Position numbers and translations under genes: made by a program | Shown: piece by piece, positions 55,701 through 64,000 of the stretch | Numbering within the stretch: position 1 is the stretch's first letter | Layout: each line of letters opens with the position of its first letter | Assembly (NCBI RefSeq): GCF_000002995.4 | Contig: NW_025062476.1 | Location: 12,978,501 to 13,042,500 of the forward strand | Direction: 5' to 3' | DNA length: 64,000 nt | Source of the DNA: Brugia malayi | Lineage: Eukaryota; Nematoda; Chromadorea; Rhabditida; Onchocercidae | Notes under the pieces: model-generated | Databases searched by the model: none | The model's input: the letters and a program-made list of their open reading frames with translations, nothing else | What the model was told of the DNA's origin: nothing

Positions 55701-56552
55701 CAAAGACTATTTAATTTATAATATAATAGTTGAAAGGATAAAGTTGCAATATTTCTCGATTAATTTATAAATTTCATTCTTCATAAATTTAGGTCAGCGT
55801 AACAATAATTAGTGATAACCATATATTCTATATAATTAAATGATTTCATCATTTATTGACCTTAATTTACATTTCAATTAATGATACATTTTTAGAATTT
55901 GTTTGTTAAATTTAGTCATAGTTAAATTTTGAAATTAAATTAACTAATCATTTGATAGTTAATTTAATTTAAAACTTGAAATGACAATTTGATAACATAT
56001 ATAATTTAATACATGGATGACTCATTTCATTTTGCTATTTTCTTTTTTTTTTTTTTTTTTTTGCTAATTTAGTCATACTTTAATTAAATAATGATAAGAT
56101 GATAAATGAATAATTTTAAATGATAATTTGATAAAATATATTTTTTCATTAATATAATTAGTCATGCTTTAATTAAATAATGATAAGATGATAAATGAAT
56201 AATTTTAAATGATAATTTGATAAAACATATTTTTTCATTAATATAATTAGTCTTGCTTTAATTAAATAATGATAAGATGATAAATGGATAATTTTAAATG
56301 ATAATTTGATAATATATATATAATTTAATTTCAGTGGTTGCGTTAGTAGCTGGTATTGTAAGTGCTTATTTAGCAATACAAGAAATTTTAACCGTTCATT
56401 TTACGCCACCGTGCTATCTTCGTTCATTTTTTGCGCAATCGGATGCTATCTTACATAATGAAAAAATTAATTGTTGTGGAATGGAGGAAAATATTTATAT
56501 TTTTGGTAATGCTACCGAAATGTGTCAACGATCGATGCAAATATTGTCATAA
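51299..56552 (+). CDS. AAAP-family amino-acid transporter (Aa_trans, SLC36/38-like)
   Basis: Predicted 473-aa membrane protein. Exons: 51299-51416, 52112-52283, 52772-52963, 53125-53369, 54055-54261, 54814-55030, 55335-55387, 56335-56552; all phases close. About eleven hydrophobic segments are visible (near residues 12-38, 41-60, 100-122, 135-155, 163-183, 210-225, 235-258, 275-297, 318-340, 342-362, 394-415), the number usual for amino acid/auxin permeases. The N-terminal segment has the family's glycine break, [11 protein letters not shown], which lines the substrate site in relatives. [11 protein letters not shown] in the first cytosolic loop and [14 protein letters not shown] in the middle also fit the family. 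It should move amino acids coupled to protons or sodium; substrate cannot be told from sequence. The tail is Cys-rich (NCCGME) with an NAT sequon. Exon 6 uses an unusual TTTAAAG acceptor. Exon 4 has an alternative in-frame acceptor. Confidence 0.9.
51597..51633. other. 13-bp perfect inverted repeat in transporter intron 1
   Basis: TTCAAGTCTAGGC (51597-51609) pairs exactly with GCCTAGACTTGAA (51621-51633) across an 11-base loop. It is notably G+C-richer than the intron around it (about 51565-51665). Confidence 0.9.
52440..52720. repeat. ATT/ATC microsatellite array in transporter intron 2
   Basis: Interrupted ATT and ATC units, with the word TTACAGTYCCTATT repeated at about 52540 and 52637, ending in a pure TTA run at 52670-52711 close to the acceptor at 52771. 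Confidence 0.85.
54639..54700 (+). pseudogene. Decayed duplicate of transporter exon 6 (5' part) in intron 5
   Basis: TTTAAAG then CATTTAGAATATAACGTA matches the start of the real exon 6 (54814: CATTTGGAATACAACGTA), including the T-run and AAAG acceptor. After a 9-10 base deletion it matches again through GGTACGATATTATTTTG (real copy about 54854-54870). The copy has an in-frame TAA within five codons, so it cannot replace the exon. It is either a failed mutually exclusive exon or a recent small tandem duplication. Confidence 0.8.
56071..56325. repeat. 89-bp tandem repeat abutting the last transporter acceptor
   Basis: AGTCATACTTTAATTAAATA starts at 56071, with relatives at 56160 and 56249 (AGTCTTGCTTT), an 89-bp period and about 2.8 copies. 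The third copy runs into the acceptor at 56334. An older, diverged relative may be at about 55915-56010 (AATTTGATAACATATATAAT). Confidence 0.9.
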
Positions 56553-57512
56553 TAATATTACTGTGATAATATTATCATAGTACTACTCTTATAATGATAT
56601 GTTATCATATTAATTAACAGAGTAAATGATATACTTATTTGTATATGCACATGTATCTATCCATTAAAAGAAATAATAATAATTCTGTATTTAAAATTTT
56701 TCATCGCTAAGTACAACAAAAAAAGAAAAAAAAAATTATTAAAAAAAATTTTATCATTTATCATTTTTGCATTTTCGCATCAGAATATTATCAATTATTC
56801 TTTTTGGAAAAAAAAAAAATTTTAAGAATATATTACTAACAATTAATTGATTAGTAATAAAAAATTTCATCTTTCAATGAATCTTATTTTTTTTTTTGCT
56901 TTTTGCTTAAACAAAAAAAAAATTTAATTTTTCGTACAAAAAAAAAAAAAATTTAATTTTTCATACATTTATTTGTTATTAGTTTACGTTTTTTTTTTTT
57001 AAATTTTATAAATCTATTATTGCTGTTCCAATAGAATATGATTTTGTAATTCTATCCTTTGTTTATTACTTTTACTGTTTTAATAAAAAAATATTTTCGA
57101 CAAATTTGAATTTTGTAATGTCAATTTGTAAACCCATATATTAAAACTTAAAATTTAGCTGATTAATTAGCTAAGTAATGCATTACTATACTAAATATCG
57201 GAATTAAAATTATGTACTTCATATTTGGAAATTGATAAAGAAGAATGGAAGTAAATGAAATTTAAATTGCTGACTAATTAATATAAATTTAATTGTTAAA
57301 TGTAATATAAAAAAATTACAAAATTTTGTAGTTTACATATCTGAATGCAACAATCCATATGAGTCATTTAATCAGTTATGTAAAAACTCAATTTTTTCCT
57401 TTTGTTCAAAATAATTTCTCTTTGAAATGTAAATATTAAAATTTGAAAATTTGGTAGTTTGTTACTCTGACATATTTCATGCATATTATTATCTTAATAT
57501 TTTATGACACAT

Positions 57513-57516
<4 letters not shown>

Positions 57517-57561
<45 letters not shown>

Positions 57562-57562
57562 G
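57517..57562. repeat. AAT microsatellite
   Basis: About 14 AAT units followed by AGC/AAC variants in the convergent intergenic region. Confidence 0.9.
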
Positions 57563-58297
57563 CAACAGTAACAACAAGAATAACAAATTATTAATTAATC
57601 AAAACTGTGTAATTTAAAGTACTATTAATAAATTTTCAGTATTTAATTAATTTTTTATTAGTTTTATGTTATTATTATTAATTCCTCGGCTAATATTTAT
57701 TCATAGAAATTTTTAGTTATTACATTGTATTATCATATAAATTACAACTTATGCTTTGTTAAAATTAATTAATGCAAACGTAAGGTTATTTTAATTTTCT
57801 GAAAATACCTGAAAACGAAAGAAAAAAGCAAATTATGATTTCAGTTATATGTTGTATAAATAAAAGTAATACAAATAAAATATTGGAAAAAAAACAAAAA
57901 AAAAGAAAAGAATGATGGATTATCACAATGAAAAGAAAAAAATACCAAAAAAAAAAAAAATAATAATTCATTCTTATATTTTACTGAAAGACAAAAAATT
58001 TGAATTGAAAATGTTACCAATAAGATTAAAAATGGATTTAAAAAAATAAATTAAAAAAAAAAAGCTGAGAAGGTATTTTATCCAAAATTTGCAAATTTTT
58101 CATTATTTCAATATATCAATTAAATTTTATAACAAATTACTAATTGTTGAAACGAATTGATTATCAATTATGTATTTTGCACTAATATGTATTTTTTTTT
58201 TTTTTTTGGATAAAATTTCAAAAAAAAAAGAAAAAATGAGAAAAAATTATGAATATATATTGTAAGGAAATTTGAATATATGCAAAATTTTTTTTAA

Positions 58298-58303
58298 TTT
58301 ATT
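58298..58303 (-). terminator. Candidate poly(A) signal AATAAA of the kinase gene
   Basis: TTTATT on + reads AATAAA on -, about 56 bases past the TAG that ends at 58359. Confidence 0.5.
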
Positions 58304-58358
58304 GTTTTTTATTATCATTATTGTCAGCATTATCGTTAATAATTGCAATTTTTTTCCA

Positions 58359-61300
58359 CTATACTCGTAAATCTTCATACGATGGGCGGCCTTGTCCAAT
58401 ATTTTCCGCTTTATGACTTCTTGATGCACTTTCATCAGGACTTATTGCATTTGTAGTAGATGTACCCGATGATAAGCTATCATCCCAGTCATATTTCATT
58501 GTTAGCACAATGCCATTTTCTTCTGCGATCTAAGAAGAAGAAAAAAAAAAAAGTTTTTTAAATTTTATATATTTTTTTTTTCTTTGCACAATATGAATTT
58601 TTATGTCTTTTTTTCTTATTTACTTTATTATATTTTCATCTCTTTGTTTACTTATTTGCTCCTTATAATTTCATTTTGTATTAATAATTAGGCAATTATT
58701 TACATTTGCTTTCAAAAAAGAAATAAAAAATTATATATAATAATTTCATATTCTATTTTGTTTATTTTTATTTTTCTTATAATCATTTTAACTTTTTTTT
58801 CATTTCTTCACTATAATAAAAGAAAAATTATTTCATAATTTCAGTATTATATACAATATTGTAATTTATTAAAAAAAAAAAAAAAAAAAACGATAGAAAT
58901 TTTTTTTAAGCAAATAAAATAAATTTTTTCTTTTTTAAAAAAATTAATACTTTATTGAGAATATTATAAAGAATAGCATATGGTGGTGTTTCGCCAAATT
59001 GTAATTTATCAATAATTTGCAAAATTTGATCATATTGAAGTGGACATTTTTCAAAAAATGTTTGTTTTGTTATTGTACGAGCATCTTCTTTAGCTTTTTG
59101 TACAAGTGAACGATCTAAAAAACAAAAAATGCAAAAAATAAATAAATAAATAAACAAAATTTTTTTAATAATTCATTTTAATTTTATTGTTTTTTTTTTT
59201 AAAAATATATATTAAATCTTTATCTAAATTTAAATTTTTTTGTGAAATTTTTATGTAATTTGAAAATTTGATGATATTAGCACAAAAGAAGAAAAAAGAG
59301 AGAAACATAAATAAAATACTGTTTAATAATACCAGTAATAAAACGCCATGGAAGTGATCCTTTAGTAAGTTCAACAATCATATATAACCATGATTCAAGG
59401 TCATCACGTCGTGATAAATCTTGTCGATGATGCGCATTTAATGAACCATAACGTGTTGTACCACGCCAACCCATTTCACCACGTGATGGTAACACATCAA
59501 AATTCTACAAATTATTCGCATTGATTATAATTATTTTTTTGTAAATTTTATTTTTTAAAAATTTTTTTTAAAAAGTATTTTAAATTTATTGTTGATTAAT
59601 TTGTAAAGATATAAAGGAAAACCAAAAAATTCACTTTCTAATCAATTTATATTCTATTTTTCTTTTTCCTTTTTTGTTTTTTTTTAATAATTGTTAAAAA
59701 GAAAAAAAATTAGAATTAAAAACTGTTTAATTTATCATTACGTCATCCATTTTTTTTTTTTTTAATAATGATCATTTGTAAAATATTGGAGATTAATTGC
59801 TGTTTACAATTGAGTAGATTATTCAGAATCCACGAATTAAAAATTTTCAATTTCTTTCCTTTACTGCAATATTACTACGGTATTTCATATTCATGATATT
59901 ACTGTAACTCCTTATTACTGTAGTTCCCACCACAGTCATCTATCTTCATTCCATACTCTGATAATATTATTATAGCACCTTACTCTCGTATTACTATAAT
60001 TCCTACTCTAATTATCTTCATAATATCACAATATTTCCTTATTCTTATGATATTCCACAACTCCTTATCCTCATGATATTACCATAGTTCATTATTCTCA
60101 TGATACTACTGTAGTTCCTCCTTCACATGATAATATCATGATATTACTCCAATTCCTTATGCTCATGATATTACTATAACTCCTTATTTTCATGACATTA
60201 CTGTAGTTCCTTCTTCTCGTGATGTTACTGTAGTTCCTTCTTCTCATGATATTATGATATTACTGTAATTCCTTATCCTCATGATATTACCATACCCCTT
60301 ATTTTTCTTTTTTTCACTTTATCAAACAATTTTTTTCTTATGAAATTAGTATAGTTTTTTTTTTTTTTTTTTTTTTTTTAATTTGTGATATTATAATAGT
60401 TTTTTTTTTTTGCAATGAATAAAGCACTATAATTACAAACTTGATCGACATAACGTCTTGCAAGGCCAAAATCAAATATGAAAATGTAATGATGTTGATG
60501 ATCAGTCTTATTGCCAATTGCAAAATTGCCTGGTTTAATATCACGTGAGAGAAAACCACATTGATGTAATTCTTCGATAGCATTTAATGTTTGTATTGCT
60601 ATTTGAGTTGATGTTGCTGCAGTTAATTTTTTATTTATAAAAAAAAAAAAACAAATTTTTATAAAATTTAAATTTCATAGGCTTTTTTTTCTGGATTTAA
60701 ATACACTATTCTTTTTATTACTATCATTATTCTTATTATATGCAATTCAAATAGAAAAATAGAAAAGTATAATTCTGTAAAAAAAGAAACTAGCAAAAAT
60801 TTTTTTTAAAAAAAAAACTGGAAAAATAGAATTAAAATTTTATAAAGTCAATACAGCAGGAAAATTACACAAATTTTCAAACATTTTTCATTTTCATTCT
60901 TTTTTTTTTGAAAGTTAAGAAAAAAGTATGTTTAATCAATCAAAAAGATAAAATAATTAAATGTTTCAATTGAGTGCTTTTTTTTTTTCTTTCATTTATT
61001 TGAATAAATAAAAAAAAAAAAAAGAAGGAAAAAAAAAGGCTAAAATTAAAGCGTACGAAGTGTAAAATGTCGGTCAGGTTGACGATTGCGCAACCTATTT
61101 AGATCTGGTCCAAGCAATGACATTACAACAAACATAAATTCCTGTTTCACATGACCCTACAAATGCTAAATAAAAAATTTAGTTGTAAAATTTAAATTAG
61201 AATAACTGCTATTAATTTATAGTATATGCTATTAATAAATTTTCAATCAGTTTTGTCAAACATTATTTTTGATGTAAAATTGATTGAATACCAGTGATAA

Positions 61301-62120
61301 TAAAATGTTGATTATTTATTTATTTTATACTGCCCAAACTAAAAAAAATTAAATTGTGTTTAGTAAATTTTTTTATAATAATATTCCTTTTCTTTTTTTT
61401 TTTTTAAACTTTTTTTTTTTTTAATTAAAATAAAAGCATACATAATCGTACATCCTACAGATATGCTTACAATGTCGTTGATTTGCTACACGTAATACAC
61501 CAATTTCAACTTTTAATACCGTTTTGCTGAATTTTTCAGCTTTTAATGCCATCGATCTGTAAAATTTATTTGCTTCATTTTATAATATGCAAAGAATAGT
61601 GATAATGAATTAGTACAAAAAAATGTTATTAATAATTAAATTATTAATTATTGACTAAATATGGAGAAGAATTAGGATATTGATAATTTTTTTTTTTTTT
61701 TAATATATGATTGAATTTTCTTTTTTATACTTTATCACCAATTTTCATCATTAATCATTTGTTCATAATTTTATAACTAATTGAATTTTGCTTCCACTTA
61801 TATTTACATTTAATATTTATTTATGATAAGAAAATAAACGCTAAATTTAAAAAAAAAAAAAAAAAAAAATTTTAATGAAATTTATTTGTAATTTTGCATA
61901 TGAATGAATTTCTTTTTTTATAATTTAATTATTGCTTTAAAAAAAAAGCAAGGAAATTTACTTACTTTTTATCATTCTCACATCTTGCCAAGAAAACACT
62001 TCCATAGCCACCCTCACCAATAACTGATATTAATTTGTATGCCTTATTTCGAGCTGATAATACAATATCATCAATAGAAGGTAATCGATCATTATCTGAG
62101 GTTATTTGTTCCTTATCCAT
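58359..62120 (-). CDS. Tau-tubulin-kinase-like Ser/Thr kinase (CK1 superfamily)
   Basis: Predicted 350-aa protein kinase. Exons on -: 62120-61966, 61556-61442, 61156-61057, 60616-60441, 59504-59333, 59114-58951, 58529-58359; all phases close. An in-frame TAA nine bases upstream fixes the ATG. Kinase motifs: glycine loop IGEGGYGSVF (residues 34-43), ATP lysine K57 in MALKAEK, alpha-C glutamate E69, catalytic loop FLSRDIKPGNF with D149, K151 and N154, DFG at 172-174, WRGTTRYGS (195-203) in the activation segment, and RRDDLESW near 215-221. The CK1/TTBK-type WRGTTRY and DDLES replace the APE region of other kinases. Histidine of HRD is Ser147, a swap I recall in the large nematode TTBK-like families, many of them sperm-expressed. 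The tail (about 295-350) is Ser/Thr-rich with no domain seen. Likely active; substrate unknown. Confidence 0.92.
59870..60305. repeat. About 30-bp degenerate minisatellite in kinase intron 4
   Basis: Variants of CTCATGATATTACTGTAGTT followed by CCTTATT recur at roughly 30-bp steps (for example near 60070, 60100, 60160, 60190, 60220 and 60250). Copies are clearly diverged at the left end and more alike toward the right. Confidence 0.85.
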
Positions 62121-64000
62121 TTGTAATTAAATTTTACTTCCACTTAAATTTCATTCATACACTTTGACAACATTTCAAAATGTAACAGAAATTGATTACA
62201 CAATTTTTTATGTACTCTTAAAAAATGATCACATTTACTACATTTTTTCTTTTATTTGAATCATATTAAAATTAAATTTGCATATATGTATATTTATTTA
62301 TATTTACAGCAATCATATGCAAATTATTTTTTTTTTTTTTGCAAATGTTACACATTTCAAAACTATTTCCCAAATAATGAAAATTAAAAAAAAAAAAATA
62401 TTTTTGTAAATAATATCATACTTTGAAAAGATTATCATGTATTTGCATTTATATATTGCAAATATTTTTGCGTGCAAATATTTGTGCAAATTTTGCTCAT
62501 CTAATTAATTACAGAAATAATCATAAATTACAGAAAAAAAAGTAATCATAATCGTAAACTCATTCTATTTTAATTAATTACTAGAGTTCGGAACTGAATG
62601 TTTAAAATTTATCATAATTTCTTATTGCAATTATTACAGATATTAAAAATTTTAATCGCTATCTGTTAATACAAATTTTATTATCACAAATAATATTTGG
62701 ATTATGCATCGAAAAAGTAATATAATTATTCCTAAATGTTTATATGTGCAATATTTAGCATTCAGTAAGAATTAGATAATTAAGATTTTATTATTATTTG
62801 TCGATATATGCGTGTATTTTCTATTTTATTCATTTATTTATACTTAATTATTTGTTTATTTATTATTCTACTTATTTATTTATTTAAGTAATATAGTTTA
62901 GTTTTAGCATTTATTTTTAGATGACGAATTAAAGCTGCTTTTTTAGAAAAAACAAAAAACAAAAAACAAAGAAAAAGAAATAAAGCCCTTCTTTCTTATT
63001 TCATTTTAAATTAATGCATAGATTTTTTTCTCTTTTTTTTTGAATGAAGTAACAATATTTTTGGTTGAAAAATTTAATAACTTATACTTTCATCATTAAA
63101 AGTTTTTATAATTTAATAAATTATACTTTTAAAAGTATAATTTATATTTAAAAGCATCTTTTAATGACTAATTATATTCCGACATATTTTAACTGCTAAG
63201 TGTTACATTAATTAATCAATTAATTTATTTATTCCTTTTAATTATATGAGAAAGATAAATAAATGTAAAAGTATTCAAACGATTAATTACAATGATAAAT
63301 AGTTAAATTTGAATTTATAATGCATTTTATTTACACTTTAATATAATACATTATTGAGAAAAATGAAATTAGGAGAAAATGTCAAAACTAATATATTATC
63401 ACACTAATTAAAAAAAAAAAACGAAGAACTGTTACAAAATTAATAATTTTTTCTTTTGAACCCCTTCTTTTTTTTTTTTTCTTTTAAATTAATAAATCTT
63501 ATTTTACTGCTCTCCCATTATTTTATCATTTTTGAAAAAGTTTTACCTGTGTTTTAGGATACATTAACGGAAAATGTTACACCTTATTTGTCCTCATTTT
63601 ACATTAAAATTTTTACAAGATATGGTTCATGTAGAATGAAAAAAAAAACCACAAAAAAGGAAAAGGCAGAAAAAAAATCGAAAAAAATAATTTAAATGGA
63701 TCAAAACTGGATCATTTCATTAATTTTACATTGCTGTTTTTTTCATACTTTGTGATTTTTTACTTTTATTTTTAAAATAAGTAGTACTAAGTACCATGAA
63801 GTACTGCGAAGTACCTGATTCATTGTTTTATTTAGTCTCATCAATTCATTATCCATTAAAACTTGTTTATACTACTACAAAAACTGTATGTTATGGAGGT
63901 AATTTGACCAGTTTGTAGTTTTTTTTTTTTTTAATAAATTTTTATTTAAAAACAATTTTCACACTTTATTGCAAATTTTCATTTCTTCTTATTTCTTTTC
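62121..64000. other. Upstream flank of the kinase gene to window end
   Basis: No firmly supported exon. An acceptor-like TTTTAG at 63552-63557 is followed by a + strand frame open to TAA at 63693-63695 that turns lysine-rich, which I treat as unproven. A cluster of four AGTAC words lies at 63781-63815. Confidence 0.5.

Larger units (their letters stand above)
56553..58358. other. Convergent intergenic region, transporter / kinase
   Basis: 1.8 kb between convergent stops. It has a perfect palindrome TGATAATATTATCA (56564-56577) just after the transporter stop, possible + poly(A) words at 56856-56861 and 57082-57087, an AAT array (57517-57562) and A runs. No exon seen. Confidence 0.6.

Noticed and set aside
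56173..56376. 67-codon - strand frame with internal repeats
   Set aside because: It is the antisense of the 89-bp intronic repeat and overlaps the last transporter exon.

Overview
This window is very A+T-rich eukaryotic nuclear DNA with short, clean exons split by introns, TTTCAG-type acceptors, GTAAG/GTTTGT-type donors and dense microsatellites. Gene content points to a nematode: a two-domain galectin of the LEC-1/Ov87 type, a CAL-1-like calmodulin relative, an AAAP amino-acid transporter and a nematode-style tau-tubulin-kinase-like kinase with SRD in place of HRD. Two genes have a TTTCAG/TTTTAG acceptor just upstream of the start codon, as expected for spliced-leader trans-splicing. Species cannot be fixed from the sequence; an intron-rich parasitic lineage is plausible but is inference.

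Layout. Positions 280-3073 hold the 3' end of an unidentified + strand gene, with two candidate terminal exons. Positions 3074-14846 look non-coding and repeat-rich. The galectin (+, eight exons, 14847-19874) and the calmodulin-like gene (-, four exons, 24766-22048) converge. Then comes a stretch of about 26.5 kb (24767-51298) with no exon I can support. It holds many mini- and microsatellites, including a 69-bp unit in five near-perfect copies, a 49-bp repeat, a 38-bp repeat next to about 220 bp of GT repeat, and a scattered family of about 80-bp elements near 42.2-42.9 kb. The transporter (+, eight exons, 51299-56552) and the kinase (-, seven exons, 62120-58359) are again convergent. Positions 62121-64000 are upstream of the kinase.

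The four complete gene models were built exon by exon from splice sites. All phases close and the predicted lengths fit their families: galectin 281 aa, calmodulin-like 168 aa, transporter 473 aa, kinase 350 aa. The genes do not form a pathway. Intron splicing, not operon structure, is the dominant organisation.

I did not find a convincing new multi-gene system. The best leads are a decayed duplicate of transporter exon 6 in the preceding intron, an in-frame tandem splice acceptor, three near-perfect hairpins around the transporter gene, a GATA-site cluster upstream of it, intronic minisatellites that abut splice sites, and the gene-free 26.5 kb itself.
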